From contig NZ_CP108454.1 in assembly GCF_036240795.1 (NCBI RefSeq), positions 2,356,001 through 2,420,000 on the forward strand: a DNA stretch of 64,000 nt, written 5' to 3'. This DNA is from Streptomyces sp. NBC_01268. GTDB lineage: Bacteria; Actinomycetota; Actinomycetes; Streptomycetales; Streptomycetaceae. This document shows, one piece after another, positions 52,281-62,366 of this stretch; the stretch's first letter is position 1, and the number at the start of each line of letters is the position of its first letter. A model generated the notes under the pieces. The model did no database searches. It was not told where the DNA came from and was given only the letters and a program-made list of their open reading frames with translations. Position numbers and translations under genes: made by a program.

Positions 52281-52770
52281 GGGAGCGCCCCATGCAGACG
52301 TCGTCCACGTACGTCCCCTCCAGCAGGAACTCCCCCGGCAGGACGCCCTCCACGGCGAAGCCCTCCGCCTCGTAGAGCGCGCGGGCCGGGGCGTTGTGGC
52401 CGAGGACCCGCAGGGTGATCCGGGTCGCGCCCTGCCGCCGGGCGCGGTCCATCGCGGCGCGCACCAGCGCGCGGGCCACGCCCTTGCCGCGGGCGGCCTC
52501 GCCGACGACGAGGCCCTGGATCTGGCGCACGTGGGCGTTGCTGGGGAGCGGGATGGCCCGGACCAGCCGGACGAAGCCGACGACGCCCGCGTCCGGGAGC
52601 TCCGCGACCAGGTAGTGCTCGGGCAGGTGCCGCTCGTCGTAGAACGGCTCGTCGCCCTCCGGGGCGGGCAGCACCGCGTGCAGCGGCGACCAGGCGGTGC
52701 GGTCGAGCTCGGCGAGCACGCGCTCGTCCGCGAGCCGGGCCGCGCGTATCCGAATCTCCGGAACGATCAT
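52273..52770 (-). CDS. GNAT-family N-acetyltransferase
   Basis: 165 residues from ATG 52770. GNAT motif A is QIQGLVVGEAARGKGVARALVRAAMDRA (acetyl-CoA pyrophosphate loop RGKGVA), motif B GHNAPARALYEAEGFAVEGVL. Substrate unknown. A GTG nine bases upstream is an alternative start. Confidence 0.92.
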   Translation of the reverse strand: MIVPEIRIRAARLADERVLAELDRTAWSPLHAVLPAPEGDEPFYDERHLPEHYLVAELPDAGVVGFVRLVRAIPLPSNAHVRQIQGLVVGEAARGKGVARALVRAAMDRARRQGATRITLRVLGHNAPARALYEAEGFAVEGVLPGEFLLEGTYVDDVCMGRSLS

Positions 52771-52806
52771 GCGGGTCACTGTGCCACGGACCGGTCGGGA
52801 AGGGCA

Positions 52807-52831
52807 GGATGAGCGCATGCAGCGCTCATCC
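52807..52831. repeat. Perfect inverted repeat around the TIGR01777 gene start codon
   Basis: GGATGAGCGC (52807-52816), loop ATGCA containing the ATG, and GCGCTCATCC (52822-52831). In mRNA the start codon would be the hairpin loop. Confidence 0.7.
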
Positions 52832-53740
52832 CGCCCCGCCGCCACCCGCAAGCGCGTCGCCGTCACCGGCGCCACCGGACTGATCGGCTCCGCCCTCGTG
52901 CGCTCGCTGCGCGCCGACGGCCACGAGGTGCTGCGCCTGGTCCGGCGCCCCGCGGCCGCGGCCGACGAGGTGGAGTGGGACCCGGCCCGGCTGTACGTGG
53001 ACGCCGCCGCGCTCGTCGGCGTCGACGCGGTCGTGCACCTGGCGGGCGCGGGCGTCGGCGAGCGGCGCTGGAGCGAGGCGTACAAGAAGGAGATCCGCGA
53101 CAGCCGGGTGCTCGGCACGCGGGCGGTCGCCGAGGCGCTCGCCTCACTGGCCGAACCGCCCGAGGTGCTGGTCTGCGGTACGGCGCTCGGCTACTACGGC
53201 GACACGGGCTCCCGGGCGGTGGACGAGAGCGCGCCCGCGGGCGAGGGCTTCCTGCCGTCGGTGTGCGTGGAGTGGGAGGCCGCGGCGGCGCCCGCCGAGG
53301 CGGCCGGCATCCGGGTGGCGTACGCCCGTACCGGCCTGGTGGTGGCGCGCGAGGGCGGGGCGTGGGGCCGTCTGTTCCCGCTGTTCCGGGCCGGTCTCGG
53401 CGGGCGGATGGGCGACGGGAGCCAGTACTGGAGCTTCATCGCGCTGCACGACGAGGTCGCCGCGCTGCGGCACCTGATGGACACCCCCGAGGTGTCGGGA
53501 CCGGTGAACCTGACCGCGCCCGAGCCGGTCACCAACCGCGAGGTGACCGCGGCGATGGGCCGGGTGCTGCACCGGCCCGCCCTCTTCCACGTGCCGGCCG
53601 CCGTGCTGCGGGTGGCGCTCGGGGAGTTCGCGCAGGACGTGCTGGGCAGTCAGCGGGTGCTGCCGGGGCGCCTGTTGGAGACGGGCTTCGACTTCGCGTT
53701 CCCGACGATCGACGAGTCGGTGCGCGCGGCGGCCCGCTGA
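52817..53740 (+). CDS. TIGR01777-type NAD-dependent epimerase/oxidoreductase
   Basis: 307 residues. Rossmann motif VAVTGATGLIGSALVRSL (14-31), DAVVHLAGAGVGERRWSEAYKKEIRDSRVLGTRAV and ALGYYGDTGSRAVDE are the TIGR01777 (YfcH-like) signatures; C-terminal DUF1731-type end HVPAAVLRVALGEFAQDVLGSQRVLPGRLLETGFDFAFP. Biological substrate unknown. The ATG lies in a hairpin loop (see repeat). Confidence 0.92.
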   Translation: MQRSSRPAATRKRVAVTGATGLIGSALVRSLRADGHEVLRLVRRPAAAADEVEWDPARLYVDAAALVGVDAVVHLAGAGVGERRWSEAYKKEIRDSRVLGTRAVAEALASLAEPPEVLVCGTALGYYGDTGSRAVDESAPAGEGFLPSVCVEWEAAAAPAEAAGIRVAYARTGLVVAREGGAWGRLFPLFRAGLGGRMGDGSQYWSFIALHDEVAALRHLMDTPEVSGPVNLTAPEPVTNREVTAAMGRVLHRPALFHVPAAVLRVALGEFAQDVLGSQRVLPGRLLETGFDFAFPTIDESVRAAAR

Positions 53741-53962
53741 CGATCCGCCATCCGGCGCCGGGCCGGGGCGGGGCGGCGGCCCCGTCACCTGGCACCTTCT
53801 GCGGCCCTTGCCCTGCCGTGCGCTCCCCCGTGCTGCGTGCACCCCGTCGCGCGCGGCTTCGCCCCGTGGGAGCGCTGCCTACTCTTCTGCGAACTCGGGC
53901 ATTCCGGGGGCATGTTGGGGGCATAGGCCTCCCACCAACCGCGCCGACCTGGGGAGGGGCAC

Positions 53963-55258
53963 GTGCTCAACAACTCGGACGTCGTCGTCGTAGGAGCCGG
54001 GATCGCGGGTCTCGCGGCGGCCCGGCTGCTCACCGAGGCCGGGCTCTCGGTCACGGTCCTGGAGGCCGCACCACGGATCGGCGGCCGGATGGCGACCGAC
54101 ACCGTCGACGGCTTCCGGCTCGACCGGGTCGGGCCGCTGCTCACCACGCCACAGCTGGAGGGCGTCCCGCTGCGCGCCTTCGCCCCGGGGGTCGTCGTGC
54201 ACAGCGACGGCCGGTACGGGCGGTGGGGGGCGCCGCACGCCCCGTGGAGCTCGCGCGGTGCGGGGTCCCCCGGCGCGGGGGGAGCACGCGGAAGGGCACG
54301 CGCCCTCGCGAGCGCCCCGCGCAATCCGGCCACCTCGCTCGACCAGGCGCGGCTCGGCGCCTCCCTGGTCCGGCTGGCCACGACGCCCGCCCAGCGCCTG
54401 CTCGGCCGCACGGAGCGGACCGCCCGGGAGGCGCTGACGGCCCGGCTGCCCGCGCGCACCGTCCAGGGGGTGCTGCGCCCGCTGCTCTCCGCGCTGCTCG
54501 GCGACCCGGACCTGACGACCTCCAGCCGGCGCGCGGACCTCGCGCTGCGGTCCTTCGCGCGGGGCCGGCCGAGCGTGCCGGCGGGCGGTTCGGACGCGCT
54601 GCCGGAGCGGCTCGCGGCGGCGCTGCCGCCGGGGACGGTCCGTACCGGGGTGAAGGTCACCGAGGTGTCGATCGCGCGGGTCACGACCGCCGAGCACGGG
54701 GTGTTCACCTGTCGCTCGGTGATCCTGGCGACGGGCGGCCGGACGGCGGCGGAGCTGCTGCCGGGGCTGTGCGTGCCGGAGTACCACGCGGCGACGGTGC
54801 TGCACCACACGGCGCCGGTCGCGCCCACCGCGAACCCGGTGCTGCTCCTGGAGTCCGACGCGGGCGGCCCGGTGTCGCACACCGCGGTGATGAGCGCGGT
54901 CGACCCGGTCCGGGCGCCGGCCGGGCGGACGCTGATCACCTCGACGGTGCTCGGCACGGCGCCGGACGACACCGAGCGGCGGGTCCGCAAGCACCTGGCG
55001 ACGCTGTACGGCACGTCGACGGACGAGTGGGAGCTGCTGGCGCTGCACCACACCCGGTACGCCTTCCCGGCGATGCGGCCGCCGTTCGACCCGGAGCGGC
55101 CGGTGCGGCTCCTGTCCGGCCTCTACGTGTGCGGCGACCACCGGGCCACCGGCACGCCCGTCGGCGCGCTCGCCTCGGCCCGTCGCGCGGCCACCACGCT
55201 GCTGACGGACCTGGGGCTGCGCCCGGCGGGGGCGGCCCTGGAGGCGGAGGCGGCGTAG
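53963..55258 (+). CDS. FAD-dependent amine-oxidase-like protein
   Basis: 431 residues from GTG 53963 after GGGGAGG. Dinucleotide-binding motif VVVVGAGIAGLAAARLLTEAG (7-27) with EAAPRIGGRMAT completing the GMC/amine-oxidase FAD motif; C-terminal FAD motif LYVCGDHRATGTPVGALASARRAA near 390-413. Related to protoporphyrinogen oxidase/phytoene desaturase-like enzymes; substrate unknown. An Ala/Gly/Arg-rich insertion around 94-118 is probably a surface loop. Gap 53741-53962 upstream holds nothing recognised. Confidence 0.9.
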   Translation: MLNNSDVVVVGAGIAGLAAARLLTEAGLSVTVLEAAPRIGGRMATDTVDGFRLDRVGPLLTTPQLEGVPLRAFAPGVVVHSDGRYGRWGAPHAPWSSRGAGSPGAGGARGRARALASAPRNPATSLDQARLGASLVRLATTPAQRLLGRTERTAREALTARLPARTVQGVLRPLLSALLGDPDLTTSSRRADLALRSFARGRPSVPAGGSDALPERLAAALPPGTVRTGVKVTEVSIARVTTAEHGVFTCRSVILATGGRTAAELLPGLCVPEYHAATVLHHTAPVAPTANPVLLLESDAGGPVSHTAVMSAVDPVRAPAGRTLITSTVLGTAPDDTERRVRKHLATLYGTSTDEWELLALHHTRYAFPAMRPPFDPERPVRLLSGLYVCGDHRATGTPVGALASARRAATTLLTDLGLRPAGAALEAEAA

Positions 55259-55274
55259 CCCGGACGCGGTGCCC

Positions 55275-56732
55275 TCAGCCGAGCGCCGCCACCCGGTCGC
55301 GGTAGGCCCGGACGGCCGGGGCGTCGCGGTAGGGCTCCAGGCGGCGTTCGAAGTCGCGGACGTACTCGACGGCGCGGGCCGAGCGCATCTCGGAGGCCTG
55401 CTGGGCGGCCTCGGCGCCCAGCGCGCAGGCCTGGTCGAGCTCGCCGAGGGCGAGGCGGGCGGAGGCGAGGACGACGCGGCAGAACAGGCGGCTGCGGGCG
55501 TAGCCGGGGGCGCGGAGCTGGAGGGCGCGTTCGGCGTGCTGGGCGGCGGCCCGGTACTGCTGGAGGTCGCGGTGGCAGTGCCCGAACTCGTCCGCGAGCT
55601 GGGCCTCGTCGAAGGGCCTGGCCCAGTAGGGCACCTCGTCGCCGGGCCGGGCGGCCTCCAGGGCGCGCTCCGCGCGGGCAAGCGAGGCGCCACAGGCCCG
55701 GGAGTCGCCGAGGACGCCGTGGCCGCGGGCCTCGACGGAGTGCAGCAGCGCCTGGACGACGGGCGGGGCGGCGGCGCCGACGCCCTGCTGGGCGACCCGG
55801 GCGAGCTGGACGGCCTCCCGGCCGTGCCCGAGGTAGACGGCCTGGTGGCTCATGGTGATCAGGACGTACGAGCCGTACGCGCGGTCCCCGGCCGCCTGCG
55901 CGAGCCTCAGCGCCTGGACGAAGTACCGCTGGGCGAGGCCGTGCGCGGCGATGTCGTACGAGGTCCAGCCGGCCAGCCGGGTGAGGTCGGCCGCCGCCCC
56001 GAAGAGCCGGCGGCCGGTGCTCTCCCCGTACGTGCCGCGCAGCATCGGCTCGGCCTCGTGCTCCAGGTAGCGCACGAGGGCCTGGCGGGCGTGGCCTCCG
56101 CCGTAGGCGTGGTCGAGGGTGCGGAAGAGCTCGCCGACGGAGCGCAGGGCGGCGATGTCGCCGCCGGAGACCCGCTGGCCGGGGCCGCGGTCGGTGCCGC
56201 GCTGGCGGGGCACCGAGTAGCGGCCCTGGACCGGCACGCGCGGGTCCGCGGGGGCGCTCGCGGCCGCGCCGGGCTCGCCGCGGGCCACCCGTTCGTCGGC
56301 CCGTCCGATCAGCCAGTCCCGGCTGGGCACGACGAGCCCGGCCGGGGTGAAGGCGATCTTCCGCAGCTCGGCGTGGCTGCCGGAGTCCTTGCGCCAGAGG
56401 CCGCTGACGATGTCGACGGCCTCCTCGGGCGTGGCCGCGAACTCGAGCCCGGCGTAGACCGGGGCGCAGGCGTCGAGCCCGAGGTCCTGGGCGGAGAGCC
56501 GGCGGCCGAGGCGCCGGGTGAAGACCTCGGCGATGAGTGCGGGGGTGGTGCCGCGCGGCTGCTGCCCGCGCAGCCAGCGGGTGACCGAGGTCTTGTCGTA
56601 CCGCAGGTCGAGGCCGTGCTCCAGACCGAGCTGGTCCACCCGTCTGGCGAGGCCCGCGTTGGAGAATCCGGCTTCGGCGATGAGCGCGGCGAGCTGGCGG
56701 TTCGGGATGCGCTGCGGGGGTCGTTCCGTCAT
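55275..56732 (-). CDS. NsdA-like transcriptional regulator (HTH plus tetratricopeptide-type repeats)
   Basis: 485 residues. N-terminal atypical HTH with RIPNRQLAALIAEAGFSNAGLARRVDQLGLEHGLDLRYDKTSVTRWLRGQQPRG (8-61), then long helical repeats of TPR-like type (about 185-480). The architecture matches the Streptomyces NsdA group, which negatively affects sporulation and antibiotic production; this paralogue's role is unproven. Divergent from the lipB region. Confidence 0.85.
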   Translation of the reverse strand: MTERPPQRIPNRQLAALIAEAGFSNAGLARRVDQLGLEHGLDLRYDKTSVTRWLRGQQPRGTTPALIAEVFTRRLGRRLSAQDLGLDACAPVYAGLEFAATPEEAVDIVSGLWRKDSGSHAELRKIAFTPAGLVVPSRDWLIGRADERVARGEPGAAASAPADPRVPVQGRYSVPRQRGTDRGPGQRVSGGDIAALRSVGELFRTLDHAYGGGHARQALVRYLEHEAEPMLRGTYGESTGRRLFGAAADLTRLAGWTSYDIAAHGLAQRYFVQALRLAQAAGDRAYGSYVLITMSHQAVYLGHGREAVQLARVAQQGVGAAAPPVVQALLHSVEARGHGVLGDSRACGASLARAERALEAARPGDEVPYWARPFDEAQLADEFGHCHRDLQQYRAAAQHAERALQLRAPGYARSRLFCRVVLASARLALGELDQACALGAEAAQQASEMRSARAVEYVRDFERRLEPYRDAPAVRAYRDRVAALG

Positions 56733-57077
56733 CAGCTGTGCGGTCTCCTGCCTTCTGGGCCCGGGTGGCAGTCCGCCCGTACGGGACCCTCATGGCCCTC
56801 ATGGAACGGCGTGAATTTAGCGGCAGGGACCGCCCTAACCGCCACCTTCGCCCCACATTCATCCGATCGTGTGAGGAACGTGGAGTGATCTTTACGCCTG
56901 CCCCCGAAGCGAAGGGCTTCCCAGCAGCACGCACGTACCGCCACGCACCTGCCGGACGGCTGTTCGGCGCTCCGCCGTACAGTGGCATGGGCGCGTATGA
57001 CGCATGGTGCCGAGCCGGCTCCCGCCCCGGGACGATCCCCGGAACCCGGCCTTCGGCATCCAGGAGGAGGCATGGCC
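56733..57077. other. Divergent region between the NsdA-like regulator and lipB
   Basis: 345 bp with no gene I support. A TACAGT -10-like box is at 56978-56983, about 95 bp before lipB, with a poor -35. A hairpin GAAGC-GAAGG-GCTTC lies near 56908-56922. Divergent promoters for the regulator are expected at 56735-56850, where local sequence is less GC-rich. Confidence 0.5.
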
Positions 57078-57875
57078 GTGAGTGAGCTGCGATTCGTCCG
57101 TCTGGGCTTCGGCGAGGACGCCGTCGACTACCAGGCGGCATGGGACAAGCAGCGCGAGGTGCACGCCGCCCGGTTCGCGGACGAGGTCGACGACACCTGT
57201 CTGCTGCTGGAGCACCCGCCCGTCTACACCGCCGGCCGGCGCACCGCGGAGAGCGAGCGCCCCCTGGACGGGACGCCGGTCGTGGACGTGGACCGCGGCG
57301 GCAAGATCACCTGGCACGGTCCCGGCCAGCTGGTCGGCTACCCGATCATGAAGCTGCCCCGCCCGGTCGACGTGGTCGCCCACGTCCGGCGCCTGGAGGA
57401 GGCCCTGATCCGCACGGCGGCCGACTTCGGCCTGGAGACCACCCGCATCGAGGGCCGCAGCGGGGTCTGGGTGCTCGGCGACCCGGTCGAGCAGCGCCCC
57501 TCGCTGGGCGGGCTCTCGCTGGACTTCGACCCGCGGCTGACCGACGACGAGTTCGACCCCCGGCTCAACGGCCCGGAGTACGCGCCCTCCAACGCGGGCC
57601 AGCGGCGCGAGGACCGGAAGCTGGCGGCCATCGGCATCCGGGTCGCCAAGGGCGTCACGATGCACGGCTTCGCGCTCAACGTGAACCCGGACAACACCTG
57701 GTTCGACCGGATCATCCCGTGCGGCATCCGCGACGCCGGCGTGGCCTCGCTCGCCAACGAGCTCGGCCGGGACATCACCATCGAGGAGGTGCTCCCGGTC
57801 GTCGAGGGGCACCTGCGCGAGATCCTGGAGAACGCGGACCTCAGGCCGCGGCCGGTCGAGCAGGCCTCGGTCTGA
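57078..57875 (+). CDS. lipB: Octanoyl-ACP:protein octanoyltransferase LipB
   Basis: 265 residues from GTG 57078 ([14 protein letters not shown]), 7 bp after AGGAGG; an ATG at 57072 sits too close to the same site. Signatures [32 protein letters not shown], and [23 protein letters not shown] with the catalytic Lys, and [14 protein letters not shown] with the acyl-Cys. It moves octanoate from ACP onto lipoyl domains such as those of sucB. Forms a pair with lipA. Confidence 0.97.
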   Translation: MSELRFVRLGFGEDAVDYQAAWDKQREVHAARFADEVDDTCLLLEHPPVYTAGRRTAESERPLDGTPVVDVDRGGKITWHGPGQLVGYPIMKLPRPVDVVAHVRRLEEALIRTAADFGLETTRIEGRSGVWVLGDPVEQRPSLGGLSLDFDPRLTDDEFDPRLNGPEYAPSNAGQRREDRKLAAIGIRVAKGVTMHGFALNVNPDNTWFDRIIPCGIRDAGVASLANELGRDITIEEVLPVVEGHLREILENADLRPRPVEQASV

Positions 57876-58020
57876 CGGCCGCCCCTCAGCCGGCCGGCAG
57901 CAGCCGGACGGTCACCGAGGAATGCCGAGTCATGGCCACGGGTTGGCCAGAGCGTCAAGGCATGCGAAGCAACGGGCGTACCCTGGTGTGCGCCGAAGAA
58001 TCGAAGCTACAGGAGCCGAT

Positions 58021-58989
58021 GTGTCCGCAGTCGCACCCGACGGACGCAAGATGCTGCGCCTGGAGGTCCGGAACGCCCAGACCCCCATCGAGCGCAAGCC
58101 CGAGTGGATCAAGACCCGCGCGAAGATGGGACCGGAGTACAACAAGCTCCAGGGCCTGGTGAAGAGCGAGGGCCTGCACACGGTCTGCCAGGAGGCGGGC
58201 TGTCCCAACATCTTCGAATGCTGGGAGGACCGCGAGGCCACCTTCCTCATCGGCGGCGACCAGTGCACCCGCCGCTGCGACTTCTGCCAGATCGACACCG
58301 GCAAGCCGGAGGCGCTCGACCGTGACGAGCCGCGCCGCGTCGGCGAGTCGGTCGTCACGATGGACCTGAACTACGCCACCATCACCGGCGTCGCCCGCGA
58401 CGACCTGGAGGACGGCGGCGCCTGGCTGTACGCGGAGACCGTGCGCCAGATCCACCAGCAGACCGAGGGGCGCGCCGAGGGCCGCACCAAGGTCGAGCTC
58501 CTCGCCCCCGACTTCAACGCGGTGCCGGAGCTCCTGGAGGAGGTCTTCGCCTCCCGCCCCGAGGTCTTCGCGCACAACGTCGAGACCGTGCCGCGGATCT
58601 TCAAGCGGATCCGCCCCGGCTTCCGCTACGAGCGGTCGCTGGAGGTCATCACCAAGGCGCGTGACTACGGTCTGGTCACGAAGTCGAACCTGATCCTCGG
58701 CATGGGCGAGACCCGCGAGGAGGTCAGCGAGGCCCTCCAGCACCTGCACGACGCGGGCTGCGAGCTGATCACCATCACGCAGTACCTGCGCCCCTCCGTC
58801 CGGCACCACCCCGTGGAGCGCTGGGTGAAGCCGCAGGAGTTCGTGGAGCTGAAGGAGGAGGCCGACGAGATCGGTTTCTCCGGTGTGATGTCGGGCCCGC
58901 TGGTCCGCTCCTCGTACCGGGCCGGCCGCCTCTACCAGCAGGCGATCGAGAAGCGCGCGGGCGCCGTCGACGCCTCCCAGGCCGTCTGA
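58021..58989 (+). CDS. lipA: Lipoyl synthase LipA
   Basis: 322 residues from GTG 58021 after AGGAGCCGAT. Radical SAM enzyme with auxiliary cluster cysteines Cys56, Cys61, Cys67 ([12 protein letters not shown]) and radical-SAM cysteines Cys82, Cys86, Cys89 (CTRRCDFC); C-terminal RSSYRAG serine motif for the auxiliary cluster. Inserts two sulfurs into octanoyl-E2. Two [4Fe-4S] clusters, possibly supplied by ErpA. Followed by a terminator. Confidence 0.97.
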   Translation: MSAVAPDGRKMLRLEVRNAQTPIERKPEWIKTRAKMGPEYNKLQGLVKSEGLHTVCQEAGCPNIFECWEDREATFLIGGDQCTRRCDFCQIDTGKPEALDRDEPRRVGESVVTMDLNYATITGVARDDLEDGGAWLYAETVRQIHQQTEGRAEGRTKVELLAPDFNAVPELLEEVFASRPEVFAHNVETVPRIFKRIRPGFRYERSLEVITKARDYGLVTKSNLILGMGETREEVSEALQHLHDAGCELITITQYLRPSVRHHPVERWVKPQEFVELKEEADEIGFSGVMSGPLVRSSYRAGRLYQQAIEKRAGAVDASQAV

Positions 58990-59002
58990 CCAGGCGCTCT
59001 CC

Positions 59003-59035
59003 CCGATGCGGCCGTCCCCCGGACGGCCGCATCGG
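59003..59035 (+). terminator. Terminator after lipA
   Basis: Perfect 15-bp stem (59003-59017 with 59021-59035), CCC loop, 13 bp after the stop. Confidence 0.8.
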
Positions 59036-59193
59036 CGTATCCGGACCGGACCCGGCGCCCGACCCGGCGTGATTCCGGCCTCGGCGGCGCCAGGGTTTCA
59101 TCAGTGTTTGACCGCGGGGTCACGCCCTGGTAACACCGTTCTGTGAGGATGTACTCACTCACCGCCACCGAGTGCTCACGGAGGCCCACGCCC

Positions 59194-59403
59194 ATGCAGG
59201 CCGCGCAGATCCGCGCCACGGCGCTCCCGTCCGTCACCGACGCCCTCCGGGCCGTCGAGTCCCTCCTGCTCTCCCGCGGGCACCGCAGGGCCCGCAGCAA
59301 CGCCTGGACCTCCGTCCTGGAGGACCGCCGCCGGGCCAAGGACCGGGTCGAGGCCCAGCACGTCATGGAGGCGGTGTCGGGCCGCGCTTCCCGGGCCACG
59401 TAA
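59194..59403 (+). CDS. Small hypothetical protein, 69 residues
   Basis: Starts MQAAQIRATALPSVTDALRAVESLLL; GGAGG lies 9 bp upstream, better placed than for the earlier GTG/ATG at 59143/59149. Helical, basic C-terminal part (RGHRRARSNAWTSVLEDRRRAKDRVEAQHVMEAV). No domain recognised. It is 10 bp upstream of the DUF4191 gene and probably co-transcribed. Confidence 0.7.
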   Translation: MQAAQIRATALPSVTDALRAVESLLLSRGHRRARSNAWTSVLEDRRRAKDRVEAQHVMEAVSGRASRAT

Positions 59404-59413
59404 ACTTCAGGAC

Positions 59414-60124
59414 ATGGCGAGGAGTGCAAACACGGGCGGCGCTGACGCCGCGAACCCCGGGCGACTGAAGCAGATCGCCCTCACGTACAAGATGACCCGG
59501 AAGGCCGATCCCAAGGTCGGTCTCGTCGTCGCGGGCGTGGGCATCGTCGTACTCGGTGTCTTCCTCGCGGTCGGCTTCCTGATCGGCCACCCGGTCTACC
59601 TGGGCATCCTCGGCTTCGTGCTGGCGTTCCTGGCGATGGCCATCATCTTCGGCCGGCGCGCCGAGAAGGCGGCCTTCGGTCAGATGGAGGGCCAGCCGGG
59701 CGCGGCCGCGGCGGTGCTGCAGAACATCGGGCGCGGCTGGACCGTCACCCCGGCGGTGGCGATGAACCGCAACCAGGACGTCGTGCACCGGGCGGTCGGC
59801 CGTCAGGGCGTCGTGCTGGTCGGCGAGGGCAACCCGAACCGGCTGAAGACGCTGCTCGCGGCCGAGAAGAAGAAGGTCGCCCGCATCGTCGTCGACGTGC
59901 CGGTGACCGACATCATCGTCGGCAACGACGAGGACCAGGGCCAGGTGCCCCTCAAGAAGGTCCGCACCAAGATGCTGAAGCTGCCCCGGCTGCTCTCCGG
60001 CCCCCAGGTGACGGCCACCAACGACCGGCTGCGGGCGATGGGCGACCTGATGAGCAACATGCCGCTGCCGAAGGGTCCGATGCCCAAGGGCATGCGGATG
60101 CCGCGCGGCGGAAAGATGCGCTGA
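59414..60124 (+). CDS. DUF4191 membrane protein
   Basis: 236 residues with two N-terminal membrane segments (about 37-60 and 64-84) after LKQIALTYKMTRKADPKVG, then a cytoplasmic alpha/beta region and a Met/Pro/Gly-rich tail (MPLPKGPMPKGMRMPRGGKMR ending). DUF4191 is common and conserved in actinobacteria near glnA; function unknown. Confidence 0.9.
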   Translation: MARSANTGGADAANPGRLKQIALTYKMTRKADPKVGLVVAGVGIVVLGVFLAVGFLIGHPVYLGILGFVLAFLAMAIIFGRRAEKAAFGQMEGQPGAAAAVLQNIGRGWTVTPAVAMNRNQDVVHRAVGRQGVVLVGEGNPNRLKTLLAAEKKKVARIVVDVPVTDIIVGNDEDQGQVPLKKVRTKMLKLPRLLSGPQVTATNDRLRAMGDLMSNMPLPKGPMPKGMRMPRGGKMR

Positions 60125-60139
60125 GCGGCGTACGCGAAG

Positions 60140-60211
60140 CCGCACGCGCGAACGGGAAGCGCCCCGGACCTGATCGACCAGGTCCGGGGCGCTTCCCGTT
60201 CGCGCGTGCGG
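60140..60211. terminator. 33-bp perfect hairpin between convergent genes
   Basis: Arms 60140-60172 and 60179-60211 are exact reverse complements around a 6-base loop (ATCGAC), between the ends of the DUF4191 (+) and RDD (-) genes. Unusually long and flawless for a bidirectional terminator. Confidence 0.85.
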
Positions 60212-60217
60212 GGCTCG

Positions 60218-60685
60218 TCAGATCCGGACCTGGACGGCGCCGGAGAAGCGGTCGTGCAGGCCCCGGCCGTCGCGGTCCCAGATGAGGGCCGGGATGGCGA
60301 GGCAGACCAGGACGCTGCGCAGGGCCACGCGCAGGATGCCGAGACGGCCGCCCCGCACCGAGACCACCCGGAGGCCGAAGAGGCGCTTGCCGGGGGTGGA
60401 GCCGACGGTGCCGACCGTGAGCACGCTCACGACGAGCAGGAGCAGCAGCGCCCAGTTGCCGGTGGCCTGGCCGTAGCCGTGGGTGATCAGGCCGTATGCG
60501 ATCAGCATGCAGAGGGCCCAGTCCACGGCGAGGGCGCCGAGCCGGCGGCCGGGGCGGGCGATCGAGCCGGGCCCCTCCTCGGGCAGACCGAGCTGCTGCC
60601 CCCGGTAACCGAAGTCCACGCCCGCTTCTTCGGCCGCGGCGCGCGGGCCGGAGAGCCATGATCCGAGTGCTTGCCTGTTGTCCAC
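60218..60685 (-). CDS. RDD-family membrane protein
   Basis: 155 residues with three membrane segments; the RDD motif reads [13 protein letters not shown] (Arg...Asp), with [12 protein letters not shown] and the final [20 protein letters not shown] typical of RDD proteins. Function (possibly transport or envelope) is unknown. Convergent with DUF4191, divergent from glnA. Confidence 0.93.
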   Translation of the reverse strand: MDNRQALGSWLSGPRAAAEEAGVDFGYRGQQLGLPEEGPGSIARPGRRLGALAVDWALCMLIAYGLITHGYGQATGNWALLLLLVVSVLTVGTVGSTPGKRLFGLRVVSVRGGRLGILRVALRSVLVCLAIPALIWDRDGRGLHDRFSGAVQVRI

Positions 60686-60770
60686 CCGACCACGGTACTG
60701 TGCCCGTTTTTGATCACTTCGGCCTGGGTCGGCGGGAGCCCCCGTACCGGCCCGCGCACACCCGCCCCGG

Positions 60771-60808
60771 TTAACTTCGACGAAACAAATGGGTCATGCT
60801 TGAGAAAT
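60771..60808 (+). promoter_or_regulatory. GlnR-binding box upstream of glnA
   Basis: TTAAC-N6-GAAAC-N6-GTCAT-N6-GAAAT fits the actinobacterial GlnR pattern gTnAc-n6-GaAAc-n6-GTnAC-n6-GAAAc at almost all key positions, about 100-137 bp before glnA. A TATGGT -10-like box follows at 60819-60824. GlnR activates glnA when nitrogen is scarce. Confidence 0.85.
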
Positions 60809-60907
60809 CCCGTCTGCCTATGGTCGGGTCCTGCGTGTGCCACCGCACTGGCCGCACGACCGAGCTGCAAGCCCGCCCCTCCCCGGGCCGGGAGTAGGAG
60901 GAGTTGG

Positions 60908-62332
60908 ATGTCCGAGAAGCACGGGTTCCAGAACGCCGACGAGGTCCAGAAGTTCATCAAGGACAACGACGTCAAGATGGTCGACGTCCGCTTCTGTGAC
61001 CTTCCGGGCGTCATGCAGCACTTCACGATCCCGGCGACGGCCTTCGACCCGTCGGAGGAGCTCGCGTTCGACGGTTCGTCGATCCGCGGCTTCCAGGCCA
61101 TCCACGAGTCGGACATGTCCCTGCGCGCCGACCTGTCGACGGCCCGGGTGGACCCCTTCCGCCGTGACAAGACGCTGAACATCAACTTCTTCATCCACGA
61201 CCCGATCACGGGCGAGCAGTACAGCCGTGACCCGCGCAACATCGCGAAGAAGGCGGAGGCGTACCTGGCCTCCACCGGCATCGCCGACACCGCGTACTTC
61301 GGCCCCGAGGCCGAGTTCTACGTGTTCGACTCGGTCCGCTTCGAGACCTCGGCGAACCAGGGCTTCTACCACATCGACTCCGAGGCGGGCGCCTGGAACA
61401 CCGGTGCGGAGGAGAACAACCGCGGCTACAAGGTCCGCTACAAGGGCGGCTACTTCCCGGCCCCGCCGGTCGACCACTTCGCCGACCTGCGTTCGGAGAT
61501 CTCCCTGGAGCTGGAGAACGTCGGCCTCCAGGTCGAGCGCCAGCACCACGAGGTCGGCACCGCCGGCCAGGCCGAGATCAACTACAAGTTCAACACGCTG
61601 CTCGCCGCCGCCGACGACCTGATGCTCTTCAAGTACATCGTGAAGAACGTCGCCTGGCGCAACGGCAAGACCGCGACCTTCATGCCGAAGCCGATCTTCG
61701 GTGACAACGGCTCGGGCATGCACGTCCACCAGTCGCTGTGGACCGGCGGCCAGCCGCTGTTCTACGACGAGGCCGGCTACGCGGGGCTGTCGGACACCGC
61801 CCGCTACTACATCGGCGGCATCCTCAAGCACGCCCCGTCGCTGCTCGCCTTCACCAACCCGACGGTGAACTCGTACCACCGCCTGGTCCCGGGCTTCGAG
61901 GCCCCGGTCAACATGGTGTACTCGCAGCGCAACCGCTCCGCCGCCATGCGCATCCCGATCACGGGCTCGAACCCGAAGGCCAAGCGCGTCGAGTTCCGCG
62001 CGCCGGACCCGTCCTCGAACCCGTACCTCGCCTTCTCCGCCCTGCTCCTCGCGGGCCTCGACGGCATCAAGAACAAGATCGAGCCCATGGAGCCGATCGA
62101 CAAGGACCTGTACGAGCTGGCTCCGGAGGAGCACGCGAACGTCCCGCAGGTCCCGACCAACCTCGAGGCCGTCCTCACCGCCCTGGAGGAGGACAACGAG
62201 TACCTGCAGGCCGGCGGCGTCTTCACGTCCGACCTGATCGAGACGTGGATCGACTACAAGCGCACCAACGAGATCGCCCCGATCCAGCTGCGCCCGCACC
62301 CGCACGAGTTCGAGCTGTACTTCGACCTCTAG
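60908..62332 (+). CDS. glnA: Glutamine synthetase type I GlnA
   Basis: 474 residues with GTAGGAGGAG before the ATG. Beta-grasp signature [10 protein letters not shown] near 54-63, ATP motif [16 protein letters not shown] near 258-273, glutamate-binding region NRSAAMRIP, and the adenylylation loop [11 protein letters not shown] with Tyr402, so the enzyme is probably controlled by GlnE. Makes glutamine from glutamate, ammonia and ATP. Transcription is under GlnR (box at 60771). Confidence 0.98.
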   Translation: MSEKHGFQNADEVQKFIKDNDVKMVDVRFCDLPGVMQHFTIPATAFDPSEELAFDGSSIRGFQAIHESDMSLRADLSTARVDPFRRDKTLNINFFIHDPITGEQYSRDPRNIAKKAEAYLASTGIADTAYFGPEAEFYVFDSVRFETSANQGFYHIDSEAGAWNTGAEENNRGYKVRYKGGYFPAPPVDHFADLRSEISLELENVGLQVERQHHEVGTAGQAEINYKFNTLLAAADDLMLFKYIVKNVAWRNGKTATFMPKPIFGDNGSGMHVHQSLWTGGQPLFYDEAGYAGLSDTARYYIGGILKHAPSLLAFTNPTVNSYHRLVPGFEAPVNMVYSQRNRSAAMRIPITGSNPKAKRVEFRAPDPSSNPYLAFSALLLAGLDGIKNKIEPMEPIDKDLYELAPEEHANVPQVPTNLEAVLTALEEDNEYLQAGGVFTSDLIETWIDYKRTNEIAPIQLRPHPHEFELYFDL

Positions 62333-62366
62333 AGCGTGAGGCTCGTTCGAGCCGCGGACACACCTG

